Of a stretch of 64,000 nucleotides of DNA, positions 36,944 through 46,205 are shown piece after piece (positions within the stretch are counted from its first letter, which is position 1; each line of letters starts with the position of its first letter). The stretch comes from Nocardia tengchongensis (lineage in GTDB: Bacteria > Actinomycetota > Actinomycetes > Mycobacteriales > Mycobacteriaceae). The position numbers and the translations under genes are program-made. The notes under the pieces are model-generated. The model worked only from the letters and a program-made list of their open reading frames with translations, had not been told where the DNA came from and searched no databases. The stretch spans positions 3,658,001 through 3,722,000 of the forward strand of contig NZ_CP074371.1 of NCBI RefSeq assembly GCF_018362975.1. Direction: 5' to 3'.

Positions 36944-38037
36944 GTGGCGCACAAGGCGAGCGAGGCGATAGGGGCACGACCCGCCCAGGGTCGGCGGGGC
37001 CGCATCCTTCGGCGGGCCGGGCTGGCGGTGTCCTTGGGGATGACCGCGATGCTCGTCTCCGGCTGCTCGATCGACAACGTTTGGCTTCGATTCGGCTGGC
37101 CTTCGGGCATCACGCCGCAGGCCACCCGGATGCGCGAGCTGTGGACCTGGTCCGTGCTCGCCGCCCTCGCGATGGGCGTGCTGGTCTGGGGCCTGACCTT
37201 CTGGACCATCGCGTTCCACCGCAAGAAGGCGGACTCTCCGGAGTTCCCGCGGCAGACCGGTTACAACGTGCCGCTGGAGCTGAGCTACACGGCGATCCCG
37301 TTCGTGATCATCGCGGTGCTGTTCTACTTCACCGTCGTCGTGCAGAACTACGTGCACGAGAAGGTCGAGAACCCGGACGTCGTGGTCGACGTGACGGCGT
37401 TCCAGTGGAACTGGAAGTTCGGCTACCAGAAGGTGGACCTGAAGGACGGCTCGGCCGTCTACGACGGTGTCGACACCGAGCGCCAGGACATGAACCAGGA
37501 CATCAAGGATCGCTACAAGGAAGCGACCAAGGATGGCCACCCGCAGCCGGGCCCGAACAACGGCCTGCCCGCGAACGACATCTCGTACCTGCACTACGAC
37601 AAGGTCGAGACCGTCGGTACCTCCAACGAGATCCCGGTGCTGGTGCTGCCCTCGGGCAAGAACATCGAGTTCCAGCTGGCCGCGGCCGACGTCATCCACT
37701 CGTTCTGGGTGCCGGAGTTCCTGTTCAAGCGCGACGTGATGCCGAACCCGAAGCAGAACAATTCGGACAACGTCTTCCAGATCACCAAGATCGAGAAGGA
37801 AGGCGCGTTCGTCGGCCGCTGCGCCGAGATGTGCGGCACCTTCCACTCGATGATGAACTTCGAGATCCGGGTCGTTTCGCCGACGATTTCAAGAAGTACA
37901 TGGACGCGCGGATCAAGGATCACAAGACCAACGGCGAGGCGCTCTCCGCGATCGGTCAGTCGCCGGTGGCGACCTCCACCAAGCCGTTCAACACCGACCG
38001 CAAGGCGCGCGGCAACGAGCTCGCCGACGCCAAGTGA
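36944..38037 (+). CDS. ctaC: Cytochrome c oxidase subunit II (apparent single-base frameshift near 37883)
   Basis: The protein is an actinobacterial CtaC lipoprotein: basic N-terminus, signal helix and lipobox L-V-S-G-C, two transmembrane helices, and a periplasmic cupredoxin domain with the CuA site H-S-F-W-V-P-E-F and [14 protein letters not shown]. After R-V-V-S-P the frame changes. Adding one base near 37883 continues with [14 protein letters not shown] to a stop at 38037, 12 bases before ctaF. As it stands the last ~50 residues are replaced. An essential respiratory subunit makes a sequencing error likely. GTG 36944 follows AGGAAGG; an ATG at 36920 is possible. Confidence 0.88.
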
Positions 38038-38049
38038 GGATGAACTGAC

Positions 38050-38466
38050 ATGAAGGTCGAAGCTCGCATCTTCGAACTGCTCACGGTCTTCTTCGTGATC
38101 GTGGCAGTGATCTACGGCTACTTCACCGGCCAGTCGCGCACCGGCGTCGAGTGGGCGGGCACCACCGCCATCGTGCTGACCGGTGGTCTGGCTCTGATCG
38201 TGGCCACCTACTTCCGCTTCGTCGCCCGTCGTCTGGACCTGCGTCCCGAGGACTACGAGGAGGCCGAGATCGTGGACGGCGCCGGCGACCTGGGCTTCTT
38301 CTCGCCCGGCTCGTTCTGGCCCATCCTGCTGGCGGCCGCGGGTTCGGTCACCGCGCTGGGCCTGGCGTTCTTCCAGTTCTGGCTGATCGGCATCGGCGTG
38401 GTCTGCGTGCTGTCCGCCGTTGCGGGTCTGGTGTTCGAGTACCACCTCGGCCCGGAAAAGCACTGA
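38050..38466 (+). CDS. ctaF: Cytochrome c oxidase subunit IV (actinobacterial type)
   Basis: The 138-residue protein has four hydrophobic segments and the CtaF signature [17 protein letters not shown] and R-P-E-D-Y-E, a short acidic loop, then two further helices ending E-Y-H-L-G-P-E. It is the actinobacteria-specific subunit of the bcc-aa3 supercomplex. It follows ctaC directly and is followed by a terminator. Confidence 0.93.
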   Translation: MKVEARIFELLTVFFVIVAVIYGYFTGQSRTGVEWAGTTAIVLTGGLALIVATYFRFVARRLDLRPEDYEEAEIVDGAGDLGFFSPGSFWPILLAAAGSVTALGLAFFQFWLIGIGVVCVLSAVAGLVFEYHLGPEKH

Positions 38467-38483
38467 CGTAGAAGACAACACAG

Positions 38484-38513
38484 AGCGCCCCATCCGAATC
38501 CGGATGGGGCGCT
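38484..38513 (+). terminator. Rho-independent terminator after ctaC-ctaF
   Basis: AGCGCCCCATCCG and CGGATGGGGCGCT form a perfect 13-bp stem with an AATC loop and are followed by TTTGCT, 17 bases after the ctaF stop. Confidence 0.88.
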
Positions 38514-38549
38514 TTGCTGTTCGGAGAGCTTTTCGAAAGGCGGGCCGGG

Positions 38550-39366
38550 TCAGATACCCAGGGCGTGCTTGAGTCGGGTGGTGCGCGGCGACATCGACGC
38601 CAGGCCCAGCAGGGCGCGCGGAAAGCGCGGCGGGAGCTGGTTGGGCCGGGTGCGGATCGTGGTCTCGATCCAGCGGGCGGCCTCGGCCGGATCCAGGGTC
38701 GCGTACTCGTGGTGCGCGCGGGGCGCCGTTCACGGTGTTGAATACCGGGTACTGCACCGTGGACACGTGGATCCCCCGTGGGGACAGCTCCGCGTCCGCG
38801 CACTGGCCGAAGGTGGTCCAGGCGGCCTGGGCGCTGGCGTAGGAGGCGAAGTTGGGGGCCGCGCCGATCTCGGCGCTCCAGGGCCCGACATTGACCACGT
38901 GTCCGGAGCCGCCGGTCAGCATGGCGGGCAGCAGTCCGAGGGTCAGGCGCAGCGGGCCGAAGTAGTAGGCGGTCATCATGCGCTGATAGTCGTGGAAGCG
39001 GTCCAGCGATTGCAGGACCGGGCGGCGGGTGGGGCGGCCGGTGTTGTTGACGAGGACGTCGATGGTGTCGAATTCGGTGAGCAGCCACTCGACCAGCTGG
39101 TCGACATCGCCGAGGGTGGAGATGTCGCAGCGGTACCAGTGGGCGCGGCCCCCGGCTTCGATGATGGTGGCGCATTCTTCGACCAGCTGAGAGCCGGTGC
39201 GCGCCACCAGGATCACCTCGGCGCCGTGAAATCCGAGTAGTCGAGCGGTTTCTCGGCCGATCTCGGCACAGGCGTCGGTGATGACTACGCGTTTGCCCTC
39301 GAGCGGGCGTTCGCCCTCGATGTCGCCGGCGGTGCGGGGGCGGCGGGCAGCACGAAATTCGATCAT
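38550..39366 (-). CDS. Atypical short-chain dehydrogenase/reductase-like protein (frameshifted near 38730; catalytic motif degenerate)
   Basis: The protein has an SDR Rossmann fold (V-V-I-T-D-A-C-A-E-I-G-R-E-T-A, V-L-V-N-N-T-G) but unusual active-site residues: the TGxxxGxG loop reads T-D-A-C-A-E-I-G, the catalytic serine position reads N-V-G-P-W-S, and the YxxxK motif reads Y-A-S-A-Q, with glutamine for lysine. Around 38730 the frame shifts; the repaired tail has H-H-E-Y-A-T-L-D-P-A-E-A-A-R-W-I and stops at 38550. It may be a non-catalytic or divergent enzyme. Orientation and ~140 bp gap suggest expression with the FAD oxidase upstream. Start ATG 39366 is provisional. Confidence 0.7.
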
Positions 39367-39509
39367 GGGACAGGCAACCTTCATCCGAGGATTGAGCATG
39401 AACCATGCACCGATACCCCGCCGACAGTATCGATACCGCCGCCTCTCCCGGCTGCCAACCGATAGCTGATTTGCGCTACGCGATTGCTGGGTGAGCGGCG
39501 GAACACATT

Positions 39510-40769
39510 CTATTCGGTCGGGTCATAACGCCGGGCGCGTTCGGCGACACAGATCTCGTCGATTCCGGACACGATGTCCCGCAACAGTTCCGAGGGCAGC
39601 GCCGCCGGGCGCAAGCGGCAGGTGAAGGTGATGAAGCCGTGGTCCTCGCCGTCGAGTTCACGCAGGTAGCGGGAGCGCACACCGTAGGTCATGGCCGAGA
39701 TGACGGTGAAGCAGCCGGTGCGCTCGCGGTGTCCGGAGAACAGGTCGTGCAGGCCGTGGAAGACCCGCGCGTAGTTCGACATGGGCGCGAAAAGCGAGAT
39801 GCGGTAGGCCGGTCCGCGCTCCGAGGAGCTGATCACGGTGTCGGCCAAGTACTCCGCGTCGCGCAGTGTCAGCACCTTCGGGGCGAACATGAGCGCGCCC
39901 GCGGCCGCATTGCGGACCGGCATGCCGGCGCGGCCGCCCGCCGAGGCGGCGATGGCGCCCAGCGACTTCCGGGCTCGCGCGCCGACCTCGCGGCGGGCGC
40001 GCAGCGACAGGTTGGGGGTGGTGGGGTGCAGGCTCGACCACTGGCCGAAGCGGACCGTGCCCAGCTGCACGGTGCCGGTGCCGACCGGGCGCGCGACCTT
40101 CAGCGGCGCGGTGTCGATCCAGCGGCCCACCTGCAGCATGGCGTCGCCGGGGGACTGGATCTCGCGGAAGGAGTGCTCCACCCAGGTGTCGAAGTCCAGG
40201 AAGCGGTGCGCGTCGGTGGTGAGCCAGGTGCGGTCCTTGTCCACGCCGGTCACCTCGAGGGTGAGGGCGGTGATGATGCCGGTGCGCCCGCCGCCGCCCA
40301 GGATCTTGCGGAAGCGTTCCGCGTGGTGGGTGCGCCCGCAGGTGCCGAAACGCCCGTCCTGATCGACGTATTCGAGTTCGGCCACATTGTCGGCGAACAT
40401 GCCGAAGCGATGCGAGGCCGCCGACAGCCCGCCCACCGCCGCGAAGCCGCCCGCGGTGATGTCGCGATGGTCGCCGACGATGGGCAGCCCTAGCCCGTGC
40501 GCGCCCAGGGTCCGGTCGATATCGGACAGTCGCGCCCCCGCCTGCACCCGCACAGTCCTGGCATCGGCATCGACCACCTGGACCCGGTTCATCTTCCGCA
40601 TGCTCAGCACGCTGCCCTGAACCGGCAGTCCGAACTCCTCGTCCGGACGTTCCCCACCCCGGATGATCAGCGGTTTCGTCGAACGACGTGAATCCCGAAC
40701 GGTCCGAACCACATCCGCGGTGTCGCGGGGCAGAAACTCGTCGGGGTGGGTGGAGACGGGCGTGCTCAT
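39510..40769 (-). CDS. FAD-binding (PCMH-type) oxidoreductase
   Basis: The 419-residue protein has an FAD_binding_4 / PCMH domain: L-I-I-R-G-G-E-R-P, V-Q-A-G-A-R-L-S-D-I-D-R-T-L, P-I-V-G-D-H-R-D-I-T-A-G-G-F-A-A-V-G-G-L-S (~100-120) and K-I-L-G-G-G-G-R-T-G-I-I-T. It resembles sugar- or alcohol-oxidising flavoproteins such as those related to DprE1, but is not close enough to name. The SDR downstream on the same strand recalls the flavoenzyme plus SDR pairing of epimerase systems; the substrate is unknown. The start ATG is 40769. Confidence 0.75.
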   Translation of the reverse strand: MSTPVSTHPDEFLPRDTADVVRTVRDSRRSTKPLIIRGGERPDEEFGLPVQGSVLSMRKMNRVQVVDADARTVRVQAGARLSDIDRTLGAHGLGLPIVGDHRDITAGGFAAVGGLSAASHRFGMFADNVAELEYVDQDGRFGTCGRTHHAERFRKILGGGGRTGIITALTLEVTGVDKDRTWLTTDAHRFLDFDTWVEHSFREIQSPGDAMLQVGRWIDTAPLKVARPVGTGTVQLGTVRFGQWSSLHPTTPNLSLRARREVGARARKSLGAIAASAGGRAGMPVRNAAAGALMFAPKVLTLRDAEYLADTVISSSERGPAYRISLFAPMSNYARVFHGLHDLFSGHRERTGCFTVISAMTYGVRSRYLRELDGEDHGFITFTCRLRPAALPSELLRDIVSGIDEICVAERARRYDPTE

Positions 40770-40824
40770 GGCGCTACAGCTAACCACAACCGCGCGAATT
40801 ACGCTCGCGCGTAGAGTCCGGCCT

Positions 40825-42021
40825 ATGAGTTTCCTGGGTGGGGTATTCGGGTCACCGCGAAATCGGTTCGGCAGGAAGATCTTGGAGCAGGTGCGGGGAT
40901 ACGAGGCCGTGGAATTCGCGCAGTTCGACGCCGAGGGGTTCGAGATCGCGTATCGGCTGCGCAACGGGTACGCCGCGAAGCTGAACCTGGACACGCTGTA
41001 TCGCCGCTTCGAGGGGAAGATCAGCGCCGAGGTGTTCGACGCCGTCGACAATCTGCTGCTGCCGCCCGAGGCGCCCGCAGGCTGGGACGAGGTGTCGCCC
41101 AAGCTGCGCCCGGTACTGCGGCGGGCCGGGTACGGGTCGGTGCAGGTGGCCGGGCGCAACGGCCGGGACCTGGTGCTCACCCGCCCGGCGTTGCCCTATC
41201 TGTCCGAACTCGTGGTGATCGACATGCCCAGCACCGTGCAATTCGTGACCCGGCAGGATCTTTCGCGCTGGGGCGTGGACGCCGAGCAGGTGTACGCGGC
41301 CGCGCACGCCAATCTCACCGAGCTGGCCATGAACACCATGACCGCCTTCGATCCGCCGGAGGGCGTGCGGGTGCTGGACTTCGCCGACGACGACGGCGAG
41401 AACTATGTGGGGTCGCTGCCGCTGGTGGCGGGCTGGCTGGCGGGGGTGCGGGCCCGGACCGGCACCATCCCACTGCTTTTCCTGCCCTCGCATCTGGGCA
41501 TGCTGGTGGTGCTGGGCGCGACGCCCGCGGCCATGCCGCAACTGCTGGCGCTGGCGGCCGAGCGGTACGAGGCCGCGCTGCGCCCGCTGTCGGCGGTGCC
41601 CTACACCGTGGACGACAACGGCGACCTGATGCCGTTGTCGGTGCCCGAGGATCATCCGGCGTACGGCGAGATCCAGCACGCCCAGGCGCAGCTGGCGGTC
41701 GGCGCGTATCGGGCGCAGACCGAGAAGCTGCGCGCCGAGGAGGACCGGGAGGGCGCGATCATGGAACTGCTGCACGTGCGCGCACCCGACGGCGCCGAGT
41801 ACACCATGACGTCCTGGACCGACGGCGCCACCAATCTGCTGCCGGCCGCCGACTTCATCTGCTTCGTCACCGGTGAGGGCGACGTCTTCCGCGTCGCGTG
41901 GGACGACGTGTCCGCGCTGGTGCCACTGGAACTCGCGGCCGAGTACGACCCGCCCCGCTTCCGCGTCCACGATCATCCGCCGGTCGAGGTGATGACCCGG
42001 CTGCGCGCGCTCGCCCGCTGA
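40825..42021 (+). CDS. DUF1444-like (YtpQ family) protein
   Basis: The 398-residue cytosolic protein contains a central region with R-P-A-L-P-Y-L-S-E-L-V-V-I-D-M-P and A-H-A-N-L-T-E-L-A that resembles the DUF1444/YtpQ family, with added N- and C-terminal actinobacterial extensions. No enzymatic motif is evident. ATG 40825 is preferred over the longer open frame. It is divergent from the FAD oxidase across ~55 bases. Confidence 0.6.
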   Translation: MSFLGGVFGSPRNRFGRKILEQVRGYEAVEFAQFDAEGFEIAYRLRNGYAAKLNLDTLYRRFEGKISAEVFDAVDNLLLPPEAPAGWDEVSPKLRPVLRRAGYGSVQVAGRNGRDLVLTRPALPYLSELVVIDMPSTVQFVTRQDLSRWGVDAEQVYAAAHANLTELAMNTMTAFDPPEGVRVLDFADDDGENYVGSLPLVAGWLAGVRARTGTIPLLFLPSHLGMLVVLGATPAAMPQLLALAAERYEAALRPLSAVPYTVDDNGDLMPLSVPEDHPAYGEIQHAQAQLAVGAYRAQTEKLRAEEDREGAIMELLHVRAPDGAEYTMTSWTDGATNLLPAADFICFVTGEGDVFRVAWDDVSALVPLELAAEYDPPRFRVHDHPPVEVMTRLRALAR

Positions 42022-42145
42022 TTCGTCCGGTGCGCAACGGTCGTGGTCGGTCGCTCGCGTGACATGCGTGCTACCGCCGCGGCGCGTCATCGGTGTGGCG
42101 CGATAACTTCACGACTGTGTCATCTGGTTCGGCTAGGGTCGCGGC

Positions 42146-42700
42146 GTGGACAGGGCGCAGCTGACAGCGGATATGGCGGCCGGAGCGAGACCGGAGTTCC
42201 TCTACTTCTGGGGGCACACCCGCACCCCCGGCCATGAGGTCGGCAAATGGGTGCTCAGCCAGTGGTGGCCGGTCGAATTCACCGTCGACGGCCAGTGCTA
42301 CGCCAGCGCAGAACATTTCATGATGGCCGAGAAGGCGCGCCTGTTCGGCGACGAGCCGATGCGCACCCGCGTCCTCGCCGCCGACACCCCCGCGGACGCG
42401 AAACGCCTTGGCCGCGCCATCTCCGGCTTCGACCAGGACACCTGGGAAGCCCACCGCTTCGACATCGTCCTGCGCGGCAGCATCGCCAAATTCGGGCAAC
42501 ACGACGCCCTGCGCGACTTCCTGCTCGCCACCACCGAGAAGGTGCTGGTGGAAGCCGCTCCGCGCGACACCATCTGGGGGATCGGCCTGGGCGCGGAAAA
42601 CCCGGCCGCCGCCGACCCCGCGCAGTGGCGCGGTGAGAACCTGCTCGGCTTCGCCCTGATGGACGCCCGGGACGCGCTGAGTCCCGCCCGCCAGTTCTGA
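42146..42700 (+). CDS. NADAR (YbiA-like N-glycosidase) family protein
   Basis: The 184-residue protein matches NADAR: F-Y-F-W-G/ L-S-Q-W-W-P-V-E-F near the start, the A-E-H-F-M-M-A-E-K-A-R-L-F motif (~50-63), and D-T-I-W-G-I-G-L-G (~145) near the end, then W-R-G-E-N-L-L-G. Members hydrolyse N-glycosidic bonds in riboflavin intermediates (YbiA) or remove ADP-ribose from guanosine in DNA, so a role in damaged-metabolite or ADP-ribose clearance is likely. Start GTG 42146. A Nudix gene follows by 50 bases. Confidence 0.88.
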   Translation: MDRAQLTADMAAGARPEFLYFWGHTRTPGHEVGKWVLSQWWPVEFTVDGQCYASAEHFMMAEKARLFGDEPMRTRVLAADTPADAKRLGRAISGFDQDTWEAHRFDIVLRGSIAKFGQHDALRDFLLATTEKVLVEAAPRDTIWGIGLGAENPAAADPAQWRGENLLGFALMDARDALSPARQF

Positions 42701-42750
42701 CGCCCACCGCACGTCGCCGATCCCGGTCGTGGGTGGGGGAGGATTGGGGC

Positions 42751-43293
42751 ATGGAGACTGTGCGGGGTCGTGAGGTGTATTCGAATCGGTGGATCACGCT
42801 GCGGGAGGATGTGGTTCGGCAGGCCGACGGGGAGGAGTCGATCTACGCCTTCATCCGGAAGGCGGACTTCGCGATCGTGATTCCGTGGGATGGGGAGCGG
42901 TTTCACCTGGTGGAGCAGTTCCGGTATCCGCTGCAGCGCAGGTGCTGGGAGTTTCCGGGTGGGGCGGTGGCGGGGGAGAGCGATCCGGTCGCGGTGGCGC
43001 GGCAGGAACTTCGCGAGGAGACGGGTCTGCGGGCAGGGCGGTTGACGGTGCTGGGGAAGGTGGCGCCGGCTCCGGCGACGAGTACGCATTACGGGACCGT
43101 GGTGCTGGCTACCGAATTGACCGAGGGGCCGCACGAGCGGGAGCCGTCGGAGATGGACATGGAGTCGGGCTGGTTCAGCCGGGATCAGTTCGAGGACATG
43201 ATCCGGGAGGGGGCGATCGTGGACGCGCAGAGCGTTGCCGCGTATTCGCTTCTGCTGCTGCACGAAAAGGCGAGCGGGCGTCCAGTCGGATAG
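42751..43293 (+). CDS. NUDIX hydrolase (ADP-ribose / nucleoside-diphosphate-sugar type)
   Basis: The 180-residue enzyme carries a canonical Nudix box from G-A-V-A-G-E through R-Q-E-L-R-E-E-T-G-L (~70-92) with an upstream W-E-F-P-G-G. The Q-F-R-Y-P-L-Q-R motif before the box is typical of ADP-ribose pyrophosphatases. Substrate prediction is by similarity only. Proximity to the NADAR gene supports a shared role in ADP-ribose or NAD derivative turnover. ATG start, full length. Confidence 0.9.
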   Translation: METVRGREVYSNRWITLREDVVRQADGEESIYAFIRKADFAIVIPWDGERFHLVEQFRYPLQRRCWEFPGGAVAGESDPVAVARQELREETGLRAGRLTVLGKVAPAPATSTHYGTVVLATELTEGPHEREPSEMDMESGWFSRDQFEDMIREGAIVDAQSVAAYSLLLLHEKASGRPVG

Positions 43294-43452
43294 ACGGTTT
43301 ATTACGTTCAAAAGCGGAAGATCCGCTGAAAGTGGATCGCGCTACCCCTTGCGGCGTGATGCGAGCGGCGTTCAATGGTCGTCGCGGTCCACGCCCGTAA
43401 GGGCCGGGGGATGGGTCAGGGATCGTATTGGTGCACTGCGTGATACGAAGAA

Positions 43453-43749
43453 GTGATCGATATGTTCGCAAGAATTCCCACGGCCGCGCTGGTGGCCGGA
43501 CTGGTCGCGGCGCCGCTGGTGACAGGCCTGTCCGCGGCCCAGGCCGCGCCGGCGCCGAGTGCGGCGACCGCCATCGCCGCCGCCCACTACGACGACCAGG
43601 GTCAGGACCGCGACCACGACGGCGATCAGGGCGACGCCTGGTTCATCCACCACTGCAAGCAACGTCACGAATGGTGGCTCTCGCGCTGTCAGCGTGACCG
43701 CGGTGATATGTGGCACCGCGGCGATCCGCCGTCGACGGGCAGTTGGTAG
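43453..43749 (+). CDS. Small secreted acidic protein
   Basis: The 98-residue product has a Sec signal peptide (A-A-L-V-A-G-L-V-A-A-P-L-V-T-G, cleavage after A-Q-A-A) and a mature part rich in aspartate, histidine and tryptophan, with a D-x-D-x-D-rich stretch (Q-D-R-D-H-D-G-D-Q-G-D) and two cysteines likely bridged. Such segments can bind divalent metals, but nothing identifies its function. GTG 43453 or ATG 43462 could start it. Confidence 0.6.
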   Translation: MIDMFARIPTAALVAGLVAAPLVTGLSAAQAAPAPSAATAIAAAHYDDQGQDRDHDGDQGDAWFIHHCKQRHEWWLSRCQRDRGDMWHRGDPPSTGSW

Positions 43750-43752
43750 CCC

Positions 43753-44502
43753 TCACCAGTCCAGCAGCGCGTACCGGTCGCTACCCCACACGTGACCCCA
43801 GAAGGTGCCGGTCGGTCCGTCAGCGGGCAGGGTGGCGAGGTGGACGCTGGGTTCCGCGCCCTGTTCGGGGGTGCGGAAACCGCTGTGGCCGTTGAGATCC
43901 GTCGCGGTGTAGCCGGGGTTGGCGGCGTTCACCTTGATCGGGGTGTCCCGCAGCTCCAGCGCGTACAGGACGGTCACCATGTTCACGGTGGTCTTGGACG
44001 CGGTGTAGGGGATGGCCGAGGGCATCTGCGACAGCGGGCTGTCCGGATCCGTGCGGCCCGCCAGGGAGCCGACTTCGCTGGACACGTTGACGATTCGGGC
44101 CGCCTCCGCGCGCCGCAGCAGCGGCAGCAACGCATTGGTGACCGCGACCAGGCCGAACACATTGGTGCCGTACACGTGGCGCAATGTGGCCAGCGTGCCT
44201 GAAGACGCCTTGCCGTCGCCTTCCAGGCCGCCGGTGATGGCCGCGTTGTTGACCAGCACATCGAGCGCGCCGAAGTCCTTTTCGATCCGGGCGGCGGCGC
44301 GGGCCACGGATTCCTCGTCGGCGACGTCGATCTGGATGAAGTGCGCGTCCGCGCCCTCGGCCCGCAGTTTGTCCGTTGCGGCCTGCCCGAGTTCGGGGTC
44401 ACGCGCGCCGATCAGGACGGTCATGCCGCGCGCGGCCAGCTGCCGTGCGGTCTCGTATCCGATGCCCTTGTTGGCTCCGGTGATGAATGCCTTTTTGCTC
44501 AT
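43753..44502 (-). CDS. Short-chain dehydrogenase/reductase (carbonyl reductase type)
   Basis: The 249-residue SDR has an intact cofactor loop F-I-T-G-A-N-K-G-I-G, N-N-A-A-I-T-G-G, the catalytic serine (V-N-V-S-S-E) and Y-T-A-S-K (YxxxK). NADP(H) preference is suggested by R-D after the second strand. It diverges across ~84 bp from an MmyB-like XRE regulator, a standard pairing in which the regulator controls the neighbouring SDR. Substrate unknown. Confidence 0.9.
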   Translation of the reverse strand: MSKKAFITGANKGIGYETARQLAARGMTVLIGARDPELGQAATDKLRAEGADAHFIQIDVADEESVARAAARIEKDFGALDVLVNNAAITGGLEGDGKASSGTLATLRHVYGTNVFGLVAVTNALLPLLRRAEAARIVNVSSEVGSLAGRTDPDSPLSQMPSAIPYTASKTTVNMVTVLYALELRDTPIKVNAANPGYTATDLNGHSGFRTPEQGAEPSVHLATLPADGPTGTFWGHVWGSDRYALLDW

Positions 44503-44586
44503 GTGAAAAGCATCCCGCGGCAACGGTTTTCGCGGGAGGACCGGTTTGTACCACCCAGGATCGGAATACCGGCCCACACTGGACTC

Positions 44587-45414
44587 ATGGCTGACAGAAC
44601 CGAACTCGCGGCCTTCCTCAAGGCTCGGCGCAACCGGCTGACACCCGCCGACGTCGGTCTGCCGCAGGGCCTCAACCGTCGTGCACCCGGTCTGCGCCGG
44701 CAGGAGGTGGCGCAGCTGGCGGGGATCTCGGTGGACTACTACATCCGTATGGAGCAGGCGCGCGGCGCGAAACCGTCGCGGCAGGTGCTGGCCGCGCTGG
44801 CGCGGGCGCTCATGCTCACCGTCGACGAGCGCGAGTACCTGTTCCGGATCACGGGGGAGGCGCCGCCGGTGGTGGCGGGCCCGAACAAGACCGTGCCGCA
44901 GGCGGTCCGGACCATTCTCGACGCGCTGGCCGCCCCCGCCTACGTGGTCGACGCGACCTACGAGGTGCTCGCCTGGAACCGGGCCGCCACCCCCTTCGTC
45001 GGCGATCTCGACACCGTGCCCGGCCACGAGCGCAACATGATCCGCTGGATGTTCCGCGAGGCCGTCGACCACCCGCAATGGTCCGACGGCGACACCCGCG
45101 ACTTCGCCCGCGCCCTCATCGCGGATCTCCGCGCCGCCTACGCCCGCTACCCCGGACACCCTTCACTTGCCGCACTCGTCACCGAGTTGCTCGGCACCTC
45201 ACCACGTTTCGCCGGCATGTGGGCCGCCCACGACGTCCAGGTCCGCCGCACCCACCGCAAACGCATCCGCCACCCCGAACTGGGCCCCCTCGACTTCCAA
45301 TGCCAGGTCCTGCACATCTCCGACACCGACCAGCGCGTGATCGTCTACTGCGCGACCCCGCACACCCGCACCGCGAGCGTCTTCCAGTCCCTGGCGGAGG
45401 CCACCGACCGCTGA
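44587..45414 (+). CDS. MmyB-like XRE family transcriptional regulator
   Basis: The 275-residue protein has an N-terminal helix-turn-helix with the MmyB lead R-R-N-R-L-T-P-A-D-V-G-L-P, R-R-A-P-G-L-R-R-Q-E-V-A-Q-L-A-G-I-S-V-D-Y-Y-I-R-M-E-Q-A-R-G, and a C-terminal PAS-like ligand-binding domain (Y-E-V-L-A-W-N-R-A-A). It probably regulates the divergent SDR. The ligand is unknown; in characterised relatives it can be a fatty acid. Confidence 0.93.
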   Translation: MADRTELAAFLKARRNRLTPADVGLPQGLNRRAPGLRRQEVAQLAGISVDYYIRMEQARGAKPSRQVLAALARALMLTVDEREYLFRITGEAPPVVAGPNKTVPQAVRTILDALAAPAYVVDATYEVLAWNRAATPFVGDLDTVPGHERNMIRWMFREAVDHPQWSDGDTRDFARALIADLRAAYARYPGHPSLAALVTELLGTSPRFAGMWAAHDVQVRRTHRKRIRHPELGPLDFQCQVLHISDTDQRVIVYCATPHTRTASVFQSLAEATDR

Positions 45415-45433
45415 GGGATTGCCGGAAATCCGT

Positions 45434-45727
45434 TCAGGCCGCCTCGAACCCGACGGTCAGGTGCGCGTCGAGCGCTGCGGCGAGACGGTCCAAGGTTTGG
45501 AGAGTCGGGATGCCGTCGCCGGCTTCGAACCGGCTGATGGCGTTCTGCTTCATCCCGGCGCGGGTAGCTAGTTCGGCCTGAGTCCAGCCGCGCGCTTCTC
45601 GTACCTCCCGCACCTGCTTGCCCAATTCGTAGGCGAGTTTCGCGGCACGGTACGCGGCCTGATATTCCGGCGTCTCACGAACTTCCGCGCTGTGGCGGTC
45701 GAACTCCTCCTGGGTCATCTTCGCCAT
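45434..45727 (-). CDS. HigA-like antitoxin, XRE helix-turn-helix
   Basis: The 97-residue protein ends with a helix-turn-helix ([22 protein letters not shown]), while the N-terminus is charged and helical. It follows the RelE/HigB-like toxin gene by ~110 bp on the same strand, the toxin-first order typical of higBA. It should neutralise the toxin and autoregulate the operon, probably through the palindrome at 46206-46229. Start ATG 45727 is preceded by AGGAGGAAT. Confidence 0.85.
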   Translation of the reverse strand: MAKMTQEEFDRHSAEVRETPEYQAAYRAAKLAYELGKQVREVREARGWTQAELATRAGMKQNAISRFEAGDGIPTLQTLDRLAAALDAHLTVGFEAA

Positions 45728-45838
45728 GGTCGATTCCTCCTGTGTGGGGCAGATCCCTTCCTGTGGTGGTGTCACCCAAGGGAGGGCTGGATCTATTCGG
45801 TTGTTCCGTCGTGTGGCCACGCGGCGTGTTCGAGCCCA

Positions 45839-46198
45839 CTACAACGTGAATACGTTGTGGTAGGTCCTGTCATGGTCGGTCTCGCACACCTTCTTGGCGA
45901 GTTTGGCGCGGTCCACTTCTCTGATTTCTCGCTGTCGTGTCTTGGTGAACACCGTGAGAAGGATGGCCAGTGGGCCGCCAGGGAGCCAGTAGGTGATCCG
46001 GACGGCTGCCCCGTTGGAGATGGTGAAACGTAGTTCACGCACTCCATCGCCCAGATATTTACTGTAGGGCTCCGATAGCGTCGTTCCGAACTCTGCCAGC
46101 AGAGATGCCGCGAAATCTGCGCGGGCGCGGTCTGTTGGATTCAGGTGGACGAGAAAGTCGACCACCTCAGGTTCGGCGATGAGCTCGAACAGGGGCAC
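45839..46198 (-). CDS. HigB/RelE-like toxin
   Basis: The 119-residue protein matches phage-derived Gp49/HigB-type toxins: D-G-V-R-E-L-R-F-T-I (~50), A-V-R-I-T-Y-W, and the F-T-K-T-R-Q-R-E-I-R-E-V-D-R-A-K motif near the C-terminus. Such toxins cleave translated mRNA on the ribosome. The antitoxin gene lies ~110 bp downstream. A perfect palindrome sits 8 bases before the ATG. Confidence 0.85.
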   Translation of the reverse strand: MPLFELIAEPEVVDFLVHLNPTDRARADFAASLLAEFGTTLSEPYSKYLGDGVRELRFTISNGAAVRITYWLPGGPLAILLTVFTKTRQREIREVDRAKLAKKVCETDHDRTYHNVFTL

Positions 46199-46205
46199 GA
46201 TCGAA

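Noticed and set aside
34612..38037. A 1141-codon plus-strand open frame antisense to asnB and running into ctaC
   Set aside because: It is a composition shadow of asnB in GC-rich DNA. Only its last part, the true ctaC tail after the frame break, is coding.
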